A program made the position numbers and the translations under genes. The notes under the pieces are model-generated. The model worked only from the letters and a program-made list of their open reading frames with translations, was not told the origin of the DNA and ran no database searches. 64,000 bases of DNA. Source: Pseudomonadota bacterium. Its GTDB lineage: Bacteria > Pseudomonadota > Gammaproteobacteria > Burkholderiales > JAKAFK01. Of the stretch, positions 36,245 through 45,412 are shown piece by piece (position 1 is the first letter of the stretch; each line of letters begins with the position of its first letter). The stretch covers positions 1 through 64,000 of the forward strand of contig JAJYKK010000007.1 of the NCBI GenBank assembly GCA_021788645.1, written 5' to 3'.

Positions 36245-37093
36245 GTGAGCACGAACCCCCTCCTCCATGCCCTCAAGGCGCGCCTGGGCGCGCGGCGCCT
36301 CGCGCGGCTGCGCACCGCCAAGCGCCGCGCGCTGGGCCTGCTGCTTGGCAACGATCTCATTGCGCTCGCCAAGCTGCATGGCACCGACAAATGGAGCACG
36401 CACTGGTACGCCCAGCACTACGCCCGCCACTTCCTCCCCCTGCGGCGGCAGCGCGTCAATCTCCTGGAGATCGGGGTGGGGGGCTACAACGACCCGCACG
36501 CGGGCGGCATGTCCCTTCGCATGTGGAAGGACTATTTCAGGAGAGGGCGCATTCATGGGCTCGACGTCTATGACAAGTCGCCGCTCGAGGAAGCGCGCAT
36601 CCGCATCTTCCGGGGCAGCCAGAACGACCCCGACTGCCTGCGGCGCGTCGCTCGGGAAATCGGCCGACTGGACATCGTCATCGACGACGGCAGCCATATC
36701 AACGCGCACGTGATCACCAGCTTCGATACCCTGTTTCCGCTGCTTGCCGAGGGCGGCATCTATGTGATCGAGGACACCCAGACCTCCTACTGGCCCGAGT
36801 ACGGCGGCTCCAGCACCCGCTTCGATGGCCCCCACACCCTGCTCGGGCGCATCAAGAGCCTCGTCGAGAGCGTCAATTACGAGGAGATCATCCGCCCCGG
36901 CGTGGCCCCCTCGCACTTCGACCAGCATGTGGTGCGGCTCGAGTTTTGCCACAACATGGCCTTCGTCTACAAAGGGCGCAACGGCGAAGGCAGCACGGTC
37001 CTCGAAGGAAACGCATGGCCCGCCGACCGGGCCACCCGCCGCTATGACGATGTCGCAACGCCGAAGGACGCCGCCTGCACCGCCGCGCGCTGA
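36245..37093 (+). CDS. Class I SAM-dependent methyltransferase (macrocin O-methyltransferase-like)
   Basis: A 282-residue methyltransferase. HGTDKWSTHWYAQHY (about 45-59) and VNLLEIGVGGYNDPHAGG (71-88) match a group that includes sugar O-methyltransferases of macrolide pathways (TylE/MycE-like). DIVIDDGSHINAHVI near 145 is the second SAM/metal segment. The likely role is O-methylation of an EPS sugar. It starts at GTG 36245, with AAGGAG about 7 nt upstream. Confidence 0.82.
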   Translation: MSTNPLLHALKARLGARRLARLRTAKRRALGLLLGNDLIALAKLHGTDKWSTHWYAQHYARHFLPLRRQRVNLLEIGVGGYNDPHAGGMSLRMWKDYFRRGRIHGLDVYDKSPLEEARIRIFRGSQNDPDCLRRVAREIGRLDIVIDDGSHINAHVITSFDTLFPLLAEGGIYVIEDTQTSYWPEYGGSSTRFDGPHTLLGRIKSLVESVNYEEIIRPGVAPSHFDQHVVRLEFCHNMAFVYKGRNGEGSTVLEGNAWPADRATRRYDDVATPKDAACTAAR

Positions 37094-37153
37094 CAATGTC
37101 CCCGCCCGCCGGGATGCGCGTGCCGGCGTTCCGGCCACTCATGGAAGAGCCGC

Positions 37154-38734
37154 ATGCTGTTTAACTCGTATGGATTCATCTTTCTCTTTCTGCCCGTCGC
37201 GCTGGGGCTCTTTTTCGGCATCGCGCGAGGCCGGCCCCGTATCGCCGCAGGGCTTCTCGTGGGCGCTTCCCTGTTTTTTTACGGCTGGTGGAATCCCGTC
37301 TACCTGGTCCTGCTGGCGGGATCGATCCTGTTCAACTATGCCGTCGGCGCGGGCCTCGCGCAGGCGCGCCTGCGCGGCCGGGACGTGCGCGCGAGGTGGC
37401 TCCTGCGCTTAGGGGTGGGCGGCGATCTGGCCCTGCTGGGTTACTTCAAGTACGCGCACTTCTTTCTCGACAGCCTCCGCCCCTTGTTCCCCGCGCTCGC
37501 CCATGCGGGCATGATCGTGCTGCCGCTGGGGATTTCCTTCTTCACCTTCACCCAGATCGCCTTCCTGGTCGACGTCTCCCAGGGCAAGGCCAAGGAATAC
37601 GACTTCCTGCACTACGCGCTGTTCGTCACCTATTTTCCCCATCTCATCGCAGGCCCCATTCTGCACCACAGCGAAATGATGCCCCAGTTCGGCGATGCGA
37701 AGACCTACCGGGTCGATCATGAAAACCTCGCGGTCGGCCTGACCATGTTCGCCATCGGCCTGTTCAAGAAGGCGGTGCTTGCCGACGGCATCGGCGCCCA
37801 TGCGATCCCGATCTTCCGGGCCGGCGCCGAGGGCCATCCCTTGACCTTCTTCGGCGCGTGGGCGGGCGCGCTGAGTTATACGTTTCAGCTTTACTTCGAC
37901 TTCTCGGGCTATTCCGACATGGCCATCGGCCTGTCCAGGCTCTTCAACATCCGCCTGCCGCTCAACTTCAATTCTCCCTACAAGGCGGCCAACATCATCG
38001 ATTTCTGGCGACGCTGGCACATGACCCTCTCGCGCTTCCTGCGCGATTACCTGTATATCCCGCTGGGCGGCAACCGCCGCGGCAAAGTCCGCCGCTATGT
38101 CAATCTCATGGTGACGATGCTCCTCGGAGGGCTGTGGCATGGGGCAGGCTGGACCTTCGTCGTTTGGGGCGGGCTGCATGGCGTCTATCTTGCCGCCAAC
38201 CATGCCTGGCGCGCAGGGCGGCAAGCGCTGGGGAAAGAGCCGTCCGGAACGACGCCCCTGGGGCGGGGCCTTGCCTGGGCGCTGACGTTCCTGGCCGTCG
38301 TGGTGGCCTGGGTGTTTTTTCGGATGCCGACTTTCCCGGGGGCGCTCGACATGCTCTCGGGCATGGCGGGACTCAACGGCATCTCGATACCGGAGGCGCT
38401 GGCGACCCACCTCGGCGCGCTCGCACCCGTGGCGCGGCACATGGGCCTCAAGGTCGATCTCGGCGGCGGGGCGGACTTTCTCGCCACCTATGCGTGGATC
38501 GCGGCGCTCTTTGCGATCGCCGTATGGGCGCCCAATTCACAGGAGCTGGTCGCCGCCTACGCCCCGGCACTCGGCTTCGCGCGAGAGGCTTCGCGCGAGG
38601 CCGCGACGCGCGGCGGCACCAGGGGGCTGCGCTTCCAGCTCTCGCGGCGCTGGGCGTTTGCCACGGCGCTGTGCACCGCCTGCGGCATCCTGTCTCTCAA
38701 TCATGTCACCCAATTCCTCTACTTCCAATTCTGA
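37154..38734 (+). CDS. MBOAT family O-acyltransferase (AlgI-like)
   Basis: A 526-residue membrane protein with about 12 hydrophobic segments. The opening MLFNSYGFIFLFLPV and the catalytic region LLGGLWHGAGWTFVVWGGLHG, with His329 and His342, are diagnostic of the AlgI/DltB group. It passes acetyl groups across the membrane for polysaccharide O-acetylation. The following SGNH-like gene, 4 nt downstream, is the expected periplasmic partner that puts the acetyl on sugar. Confidence 0.93.
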   Translation: MLFNSYGFIFLFLPVALGLFFGIARGRPRIAAGLLVGASLFFYGWWNPVYLVLLAGSILFNYAVGAGLAQARLRGRDVRARWLLRLGVGGDLALLGYFKYAHFFLDSLRPLFPALAHAGMIVLPLGISFFTFTQIAFLVDVSQGKAKEYDFLHYALFVTYFPHLIAGPILHHSEMMPQFGDAKTYRVDHENLAVGLTMFAIGLFKKAVLADGIGAHAIPIFRAGAEGHPLTFFGAWAGALSYTFQLYFDFSGYSDMAIGLSRLFNIRLPLNFNSPYKAANIIDFWRRWHMTLSRFLRDYLYIPLGGNRRGKVRRYVNLMVTMLLGGLWHGAGWTFVVWGGLHGVYLAANHAWRAGRQALGKEPSGTTPLGRGLAWALTFLAVVVAWVFFRMPTFPGALDMLSGMAGLNGISIPEALATHLGALAPVARHMGLKVDLGGGADFLATYAWIAALFAIAVWAPNSQELVAAYAPALGFAREASREAATRGGTRGLRFQLSRRWAFATALCTACGILSLNHVTQFLYFQF

Positions 38735-38738
38735 ACCC

Positions 38739-40079
38739 ATGCGCCCCGCCTGCCCCCTTTGCTCCGCCCGAGCCTTCCTGGGACACTGGCTGCGCTTCGT
38801 CGCAGCCATCGTGGGCGCCGTGGCGCTCATCAACGCGACCGTCGACCCATACGGCCTTTATCGCTTCGTCACCCTGACCGGGTTCAACCGCATCAAGCCC
38901 GAGGCGGAAAACAGCGCCCGGCTCGTCAAAGCCTATGCCCTGGAGCACATGCGTCCGCGGGCCCTCATCGTAGGGAATTCGCGGGTTGAAGTGGGCCTCG
39001 ACCCCCGCGCCCCCGCATGGCCGACGCAGGACCGTCCGGTCTACAACCTCGGGTTGCCCGGCACCGGGCCGTACATCGAGCTGCGCTACCTGCAGGACGC
39101 GCTTGCCGTGCATCGGCCGAAGCTGGTCGTCCTCGGCGTCGATTTCATGGACTTCCTCGTCAACCCCGATGCGAAGGCCAGTTTCCCACCGCCGCGAGGG
39201 CACTACGAACGACGGCTCCTGGTCAACTACAACGGGACACCGAACAGGGCGCGCTATCTGCAACAGGCGCAGGATACGGCCGCCACCTTGTTTTCCCTCA
39301 ATGCGTTGACCGCTTCCGCAAAGACGCTCGTCGCCCAGTGGCAGGCCTATCCCGCGAACATGACCCGCAGGGGCTTCAACCCCATGGCCGACTATGCGGG
39401 GTTCGTCCACGCGAGCGGGCACTACCCTCTTTTCCTGCAGCGCGACACCGAGAACATGAAAGACTATGTGAACGGCCCCAAAGGGCTCACGCTCGGCCGG
39501 ACGGGGACTTCGCCCGCCTTTGAGGCGCTGTGGCAAATGATCGAGCTGTGCCGCGTTCACCACATCAAGCTGGTGCTCATCATCTACCCGTATCACGCGC
39601 ACCTGCTCGAGACCTTCAAGGCCACGGGCCTTTGGCCGCAATTCGAGGCCTGGAAAAAGCGCGTCGTCGACATGGTGGCCCTGGACGCGCGCATGCACCC
39701 CTCCCAGCAGGCGTTTGCGCTCTGGGACTTCAGCGGATACAACCGGCTGACCGACGAAGCGATACCGCCGGAGGGCAGTACGCGGCCGATGCGCTGGTAT
39801 TGGGAGTCCGGACATTTCAAGAAGGCGCTGGGAAACCTGATGCTGGACAGAATATTCGGACGACGCCCGCCATTTCCGTTGCCGAACGGCTTCGGGGTGA
39901 GGCTCGGCCCCCGCAACATCGATAGCCGGCTGGCCGCGATCCGCCTCTCGCAACGCCGCTACGAGGCAACACATGCCCAGGACGTCGCCGAAATCGCACG
40001 GCTCGCCCGGGCGGCCTCGTCCGGCACGCGCCCTGGCGCGACCATGACGGCCGGGCACTTCACGCCTTTCATCTTTTGA
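38739..40079 (+). CDS. SGNH/AlgX-like periplasmic O-acetylation partner
   Basis: A 446-residue protein with one N-terminal membrane segment (about 17-34) and a large extracytoplasmic part. ALIVGNSRVEVGLDP contains a GNS-type block I with Ser81 as candidate nucleophile. LVVLGVDFMDFLVNP and the late segment WYWESGHFKKALGNLMLD, with a histidine, fit an SGNH hydrolase-like fold. It follows the MBOAT gene directly, as AlgJ/AlgX-type proteins do. The exact family is uncertain, but the pairing is strong. Confidence 0.78.
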   Translation: MRPACPLCSARAFLGHWLRFVAAIVGAVALINATVDPYGLYRFVTLTGFNRIKPEAENSARLVKAYALEHMRPRALIVGNSRVEVGLDPRAPAWPTQDRPVYNLGLPGTGPYIELRYLQDALAVHRPKLVVLGVDFMDFLVNPDAKASFPPPRGHYERRLLVNYNGTPNRARYLQQAQDTAATLFSLNALTASAKTLVAQWQAYPANMTRRGFNPMADYAGFVHASGHYPLFLQRDTENMKDYVNGPKGLTLGRTGTSPAFEALWQMIELCRVHHIKLVLIIYPYHAHLLETFKATGLWPQFEAWKKRVVDMVALDARMHPSQQAFALWDFSGYNRLTDEAIPPEGSTRPMRWYWESGHFKKALGNLMLDRIFGRRPPFPLPNGFGVRLGPRNIDSRLAAIRLSQRRYEATHAQDVAEIARLARAASSGTRPGATMTAGHFTPFIF

Positions 40080-40094
40080 GGCAACCACGCACCC

Positions 40095-40121
40095 GTCGGC
40101 CGGGCCATGATCACGGCCGAC
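40095..40121. terminator. Convergent hairpin between the SGNH and heparinase genes
   Basis: A perfect 8-bp inverted repeat, GTCGGCCG/CGGCCGAC, with an 11-nt loop lies in the 53-nt gap between two convergent stop codons. It could act in both directions. No T-run is present. Confidence 0.5.
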
Positions 40122-40132
40122 CAGGGGCCGCG

Positions 40133-42385
40133 TCACCCCGCCTGGACCCGTTCGCCGCCGGGCCCTTGTTCGGTGAGGAAGACCCTTCGTTCGGGCCAAG
40201 CGACGCTTCGCCCCTCGAGCCAGCGCAACTCGCCCGCCGTGCCTTCCGCCGTTCGCGCCCAGAGCAGTGTCCCTTCGAATCGAATGCCGAAGGCTTCGAC
40301 CGTCCCTTGCGCCGGCGCATCGTTCAGCAAGAGACAGTCCACCCAGTGCGGCGTGCTCACCCTGAAGGCCAGCCTGGCCCCATCGATGCGCAGGACTTCG
40401 ATCCGCGCATCCTCCAGGCCCGAACATCCGATCAGGGTGGCGACAAGGGTCGCGCCCGCCTCGACGCGGACCCTGATCGCGGATGCCGGGACGCGCACGC
40501 CATAGGTCGGGGACACCCATCCCGCGACCGGGTCGAGGCTCCCGCGCAGCGTCGCCGCATCCGACAGGCCATCGCTCAGCACCACGGTCAACCGCGATTT
40601 CCCTGCGCTGGCGGCCACATGATGCGGGCTTGTCTCCTCGACGTGCACCCGTGCCCCGAACTGGAAGGAAAGGTGGGCCGCGGCCTGCCCCAGGCCGTCG
40701 GGCACCACGTCGTAGATCAGCCAGTAGCGCTCCCGCACATGGACGATGCCGCGCCGATGCCCAAAATAGGGCGTGCGGCCCCGATTCACGGCCTCCACCC
40801 AGGCCAGTCCCGGTCCTTCCCGGTGCACGGAAGTATGCAGGCGCGTGGGCACATCGCGCGGCCGGAAGTCTCCCGCCACCGATCCCAACGGGTCGGAGCC
40901 CTCGATCGACAAGCCGCTATGGGCTGACGGACCGAGGAAGTGGCGGCGCCAGTCAACCGCCGCCGACGGCGTGCGCCGATAGGTGTAGGTTCCCGGCTCG
41001 ACAATGAACGGCACGCTATCGAGGGTCAGATAGACCGTGAGCAGGTCCGCGTGCATGTGGCCCCCGCTCGCCTCGACGCCGGGCGCGGGACCGGTGCGAA
41101 AGACGAGCGTGGCCTTCGAAGCGGGCTCGGGGAAGCCGTAGTATCCGCCGATGGGGTAGGCGCGCAGGGCGGGCGGGCGCACCGTCGTCCCCTCGGGCAT
41201 CGTCCCCCCCAGCAGCCAGAACGCGGTTTCGGCATCCCCCCCCTCCCCGTCGGCCGCCTCGGCACACCGGCCGAAAAGCGCCCCGGCAAGGCGGGCGAAG
41301 TCGCCCTGCCCCGCGCAGGCGCCCAACGGGAACAAGCCATCACCCGTCCCATCCCCCAGGTGAAGCCCATCGCCTTGCGTCCCGTTGATCTCGCATTGGA
41401 AAGCCAGCATGCGCTCGAGGCGCTCCGGCAGCCATTCGGGTGGCGCCGATCCGTTCGCGCGGGTGAGCAGGAGATATGCGGCCGCACTCTCGCACGCCAT
41501 GCGATGGTAATGCATGGAGAATTCAAAGCCTGAGCCGTCATCGAACACCTGTCGCCGAAGCTCCCGCAACCAGATCTCCTCGCCGCGCGCGCGCCAGCCA
41601 GGCGCCTCGGCAAACTCCGGAAACAAGAAGCCCACGTACCACAGAAAGAAGGCGCTCAGGAGCAGATGGTTGTTCGGACACGACCGCGCCAGTTCCTTGG
41701 AAACGTAGCGGGCATCGACTAGTATTACTTTGAGTATCGACACAATGAGGTCGTGTGCCTCTGTCGGCCAAGCCGCGAGGAAAGCCAAGGCCCAGGTGAG
41801 CGCAATGGCGCGCTGGACGGCGACAAGATCGCTCGCGTAGCCCGGCGGATCGGCCCTCGCTTCGGTCGCCGCCATCCAGGATGACACCATGCGGGAGAGC
41901 GCCGGGCCATGGTCCGCGCCATAGAGGACCGCGAGCGCGAGCCGGGGCGCAAAGAAAAACCGATGGGGCTTCAAGAGGTAGAGGGGATCCTCCCCGGGGC
42001 CCGGCTTCAAGCGATCCCAGGTCAGGTCCGCGCCGAGGTCGGCGTGCGTGCCGTAGACGGTGAAGATATGCCTTGCTTCTTGGGCCGCCAGCGCCATGGC
42101 CGTCTCCCGCCAGGCGGGAAAGCGCGCCTCGATCGTGGCAAGGGCCCGGCCTATGCCCGGGGAATCGATGAAGAAGCGCGGGGCCGTCCGTCCGCGCCAA
42201 TAGGCCGCAAGCGCGCACCTTGCGGAGTGCGCCCCCCGGTCCCTTGCGGGGCGTGCCGCGCCCCGCAAGGAGGCGTAGAACGCCGCGTCCGACGGGAAAC
42301 GGCGGCGAAGCGGGCGGCGGGTGAATGGCCATCGCCGAAGCCAGGCTTCACTTGATTTTCGGAAGAGACTCAAAACATTCGACAT
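40133..42385 (-). CDS. Heparinase II/III-like polysaccharide lyase
   Basis: A 750-residue protein. An N-terminal (alpha/alpha) toroid region (about 100-400) includes SCPNNHLLLSAFFLWYVG and FEFSMHYHRMACESA. A beta-sandwich half opens with the family motif GGHMHADLLTVYL near residue 443. This is the heparinase II/III and alginate lyase architecture found in many exosortase EPS loci. It would cut acidic polymer chains, perhaps as an editing or release enzyme. No clear signal peptide is visible at the chosen ATG 42385. The frame is open upstream into the next gene without conservation. It is the only minus-strand gene between 13 and 47 kb. Confidence 0.85.
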   Translation of the reverse strand: MSNVLSLFRKSSEAWLRRWPFTRRPLRRRFPSDAAFYASLRGAARPARDRGAHSARCALAAYWRGRTAPRFFIDSPGIGRALATIEARFPAWRETAMALAAQEARHIFTVYGTHADLGADLTWDRLKPGPGEDPLYLLKPHRFFFAPRLALAVLYGADHGPALSRMVSSWMAATEARADPPGYASDLVAVQRAIALTWALAFLAAWPTEAHDLIVSILKVILVDARYVSKELARSCPNNHLLLSAFFLWYVGFLFPEFAEAPGWRARGEEIWLRELRRQVFDDGSGFEFSMHYHRMACESAAAYLLLTRANGSAPPEWLPERLERMLAFQCEINGTQGDGLHLGDGTGDGLFPLGACAGQGDFARLAGALFGRCAEAADGEGGDAETAFWLLGGTMPEGTTVRPPALRAYPIGGYYGFPEPASKATLVFRTGPAPGVEASGGHMHADLLTVYLTLDSVPFIVEPGTYTYRRTPSAAVDWRRHFLGPSAHSGLSIEGSDPLGSVAGDFRPRDVPTRLHTSVHREGPGLAWVEAVNRGRTPYFGHRRGIVHVRERYWLIYDVVPDGLGQAAAHLSFQFGARVHVEETSPHHVAASAGKSRLTVVLSDGLSDAATLRGSLDPVAGWVSPTYGVRVPASAIRVRVEAGATLVATLIGCSGLEDARIEVLRIDGARLAFRVSTPHWVDCLLLNDAPAQGTVEAFGIRFEGTLLWARTAEGTAGELRWLEGRSVAWPERRVFLTEQGPGGERVQAG

Positions 42386-42440
42386 GGGCGTGCAGGCTGT
42401 CCTAACAATCAGGCTGGATCCGGAAAAACGATAACGCGAC

Positions 42441-43346
42441 ATGACATCCGCACGCGAGCAGGGATCGGCGCCGTTCTTCGTGGTGGGGGCGCAGCGATCG
42501 GGCACCACGATGCTTCGGCTCATGCTCAATGCGCACCCGAGGCTGTGCGTACCGTTCGAGTCCGGCTTCATTATAGACTTCCATGACCGCCGCGATGGCT
42601 ACGGGGCGCTTTCCGTCAAAGATAACGCCGCCCGTCTCCTGGACGACATCGCGGCGCACCCGAAGGTCAGGAAGGGCGGCCTTATCACCGACCGCGACGC
42701 CATCCTGGCCCGCCCGATCGAAGACTACGCCGATCTCGTCGACGCCATCTTCTCCGCCTACGCCGAGGACAAGGGAAAGCCGCGCTGGGCGGACAAGACG
42801 CCCTGGTACGTGACCGAGATCGACAAGCTGTGGGGGCTTTTCCCTTCGGCACGCATCATCCATCTCGTGCGCGACGGACGCGATGTCGCCTTGTCGCTGC
42901 GCAACCTGGACTGGGGCTCACGCCACCTGCCGCGGGTTGCCGCCGATTGGCGCTGGAAGACCACCCTCGCGCACAAGGTGGGTTCGGTGGTGCCGACGCG
43001 TTTTCTTGAGGTGCGCTACGAGGATTTGGTGCTGCAAACGCAACCCACGTTGGAACGGATCTGCGCGTTCGTCGGAGAGGCGTTTGATCCGGGGATGCTC
43101 GCGTTCCATCGCAACGCCGAGCAGGAGATGCCCCAGGACAGCGTGAAATACCACCGGAACTCGGTGCGTTCGCCGAACAAGGAAAAGGTCTACGCCTGGA
43201 AGGAACGCATGTCGTCCGCCGACCGGATCATTTTTGAGCAGATCGCCGGCGCCGAGCTCTCGCTGTTCGGCTATGAACGCGAAGACCGGCCGAGCACCTG
43301 GATGAGTCGGCTCAAGAACTTCTATTATTGCGCCAAGCGCTGGTGA
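42441..43346 (+). CDS. Sulfotransferase, copy 2
   Basis: A 301-residue PAPS-dependent sulfotransferase with VGAQRSGTTMLRLMLN at 15-30 and ARIIHLVRDGRDVALSLRNL starting near 137. It resembles copy 1 at both PAPS-binding motifs but differs elsewhere, so it probably has a different acceptor. It is divergent from the heparinase-like gene, with 55 nt between the starts, and leads a second plus-strand run. Confidence 0.9.
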   Translation: MTSAREQGSAPFFVVGAQRSGTTMLRLMLNAHPRLCVPFESGFIIDFHDRRDGYGALSVKDNAARLLDDIAAHPKVRKGGLITDRDAILARPIEDYADLVDAIFSAYAEDKGKPRWADKTPWYVTEIDKLWGLFPSARIIHLVRDGRDVALSLRNLDWGSRHLPRVAADWRWKTTLAHKVGSVVPTRFLEVRYEDLVLQTQPTLERICAFVGEAFDPGMLAFHRNAEQEMPQDSVKYHRNSVRSPNKEKVYAWKERMSSADRIIFEQIAGAELSLFGYEREDRPSTWMSRLKNFYYCAKRW

Positions 43347-43361
43347 GCCGCGAGCCCGTCT

Positions 43362-44615
43362 ATGCGCCACGTCTTGGTCATCGCCTTCCACTACCCGCCC
43401 GAAGCGAGCAGCAGCGGCGTCCTGCGGACCCTCAAGTTCACGCGTTATCTGCCCGAGTATGGGTGGCGGGCCACGGTGGTGACCCTGCGCCGCGATGCAT
43501 ATGAAACGACCGATCCCGGGCTGGAAGCCCAGATTCCGGAACCGGTGCGCGTGGTGCGCACGGGTTACCTCAACACCAAGCGCCATCTGGCCATCAAGGG
43601 TCGCTATCCCGCCCTGCTCGCGGTCCCCGATTCCTGGATCGGATGGCTCCCCTGGGCGGTCGCCGCCGGACGGCGCGTGCTGCGCGAGGATCCTGCGCAG
43701 ATGATCTATTCGACCAGCCCCCATGCCACCGCGCACCTGATCGGGGGCCGCCTTTCCCAGGCGGCGGCACTCCCGTGGGTGACGGACTTCCGTGATCCAT
43801 GGTACGAGGAGCCGCCCGAACCCGGCACGCCGGCGCTCGTCCATTGGTCCGCGCGCCACCTGGAGAGGAACAGCATCGCGCGGGCAGGCCATGTCGTCAC
43901 CAGCACGGCGCACCTCGGGGCCATGCTGCGAGGCCGCTATCCCGGCCAGCCCGCGGGGAAATTCACGACCATCGCCAACGGCTTCGACGAGGCTGACTTC
44001 GGCGGACCGAGGGAACGCCGCCGGCGCGGCGACGGCAAGCTCCTCTTTGTGCACACGGGCGCCATCCATCCCGGGTTTCGTGACCCACGCCCCTTGTTTC
44101 GCGCGATCCGCGCCCTGGACGGCCTCATCGACACGTCGGTGCTTGCTTTTCGCTTCATCGGCGCGGGCGAGTTCGGCGAATCCGGCGCCATGGCGCAATG
44201 CCTCGCCGAGACGGGGCTCACCCGCCAAGTCGCCTTCCTGCCGCGGATCGCCTATGCCGCAGCCCTTGACGAGCTCGCCCAAGCGGACGTGGGCTTGCTG
44301 CTGCAAGCCTCCGAAGACACCACCGGCCTTGTTCCGGCAAAACTCTACGAGTACCTGCGAAGCGGCAAGCCGGTGCTCGCCCTGACCCTGCCCGGCGCCA
44401 GCGCCGAGGTGCTCGCGGAAACGTCGGGCGGTTGGGCGATCAACCCGCTCGATGGGCCCGCCCTGAGCGCAGCGCTGCTTGAGATTCACCGTTTCTGGTC
44501 CGCCGAGGCGCTCGAGCGCTGCTGCGCGCAGCCCGGTTCGCTTGCCCCCTTCGAACGTCGACGGCTGACCGGCAAGCTCGCCGACGTCTTCCAGTCGCTT
44601 GCGGCAAAGGACTGA
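43362..44615 (+). CDS. Glycosyltransferase (GT4-like)
   Basis: A 417-residue GT-B enzyme. The start HVLVIAFHYPPEASSSGVLRT is the acceptor loop of a common GT4 group. TTGLVPAKLYEYLRSGKPVLAL is the donor-side motif with its conserved Glu. It follows the sulfotransferase by 15 nt. The specific sugar is unknown. Confidence 0.88.
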   Translation: MRHVLVIAFHYPPEASSSGVLRTLKFTRYLPEYGWRATVVTLRRDAYETTDPGLEAQIPEPVRVVRTGYLNTKRHLAIKGRYPALLAVPDSWIGWLPWAVAAGRRVLREDPAQMIYSTSPHATAHLIGGRLSQAAALPWVTDFRDPWYEEPPEPGTPALVHWSARHLERNSIARAGHVVTSTAHLGAMLRGRYPGQPAGKFTTIANGFDEADFGGPRERRRRGDGKLLFVHTGAIHPGFRDPRPLFRAIRALDGLIDTSVLAFRFIGAGEFGESGAMAQCLAETGLTRQVAFLPRIAYAAALDELAQADVGLLLQASEDTTGLVPAKLYEYLRSGKPVLALTLPGASAEVLAETSGGWAINPLDGPALSAALLEIHRFWSAEALERCCAQPGSLAPFERRRLTGKLADVFQSLAAKD

Positions 44616-44617
44616 GC

Positions 44618-45412
44618 ATGGCCGGGAGCCCGAAGCGGGAAGCAAGCGGCCGGGATACCGTTCCGACGACGACGATGCCCGCCGCCGAAGCACGCTGGCG
44701 CACCCTGTTCGAGGGTTTTGCGCGCGCGGGCGAAGACGATGCGGCCATCGCCGGCTGGTCGCCCACCGGGCTTGCGGCGCGCTTCCGGAACTTCACGCGG
44801 CTATGGCCGGGCGATGCCGCCGGCAGCCGATGGCTGGATGCCGGCTGCGGCGCGGGCACCTACGCCCGGTTCCTCGCAAGCCGCGGCGTCCAAGTCGTGG
44901 GCGTGGATTACTCCCTGCCGACCCTCGCCAAGGCGAAAGCAAGAGCGCCGGCGGGACTGGTGTTCGCCGCGGCGGACGTCACCCGGCTTCCCTTTCGGCC
45001 CGAGAGTTTCCGGGGCGCCCTGTGCTTCGGCGTCACGCAGGCCCTCGCCGATTCGAATCGCGCCGTGCGGGCGCTTTGCGACGTGGTGGAACCGGGCGGC
45101 GAGATTTGGATGGATGCCCTGAACGGCTCGTGCCTGCCGAATCTGGCCGACCGGCTGGCCAGATGGTGGAAGGGCAAGCCGCCGCACGTCCGCTACGAAT
45201 CGCCCGGCAACCTGCGGCGCATCATGAAACAGTGCCGGATGCACCATGTGCGGCTTTACTGGGTGCCGATCCTGCCCGAACGCTGGGCGCGCTGGCAGCC
45301 TTTGGTGGAAGCGCCGGCCGTCCGCGGGGTGTTGCGGCTCCTGCCGGGGTTCGCCGCGCTTTTCAGCCACGCGTTCGTGCTCTCGGGCCGGGTGGGAGAG
45401 GCCCGCAGATGA
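44618..45412 (+). CDS. Class I SAM-dependent methyltransferase (type 11)
   Basis: A 264-residue methyltransferase. Motif I is RWLDAGCGAGTYARFL (71-86), with VVGVDYS as the acidic strand and VVEPGGEIWMDALNG as the post-core strand. It probably methylates an EPS sugar or lipid-linked intermediate. It starts 2 nt after the glycosyltransferase and overlaps the next deacetylase (ATGA). Confidence 0.85.
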   Translation: MAGSPKREASGRDTVPTTTMPAAEARWRTLFEGFARAGEDDAAIAGWSPTGLAARFRNFTRLWPGDAAGSRWLDAGCGAGTYARFLASRGVQVVGVDYSLPTLAKAKARAPAGLVFAAADVTRLPFRPESFRGALCFGVTQALADSNRAVRALCDVVEPGGEIWMDALNGSCLPNLADRLARWWKGKPPHVRYESPGNLRRIMKQCRMHHVRLYWVPILPERWARWQPLVEAPAVRGVLRLLPGFAALFSHAFVLSGRVGEARR

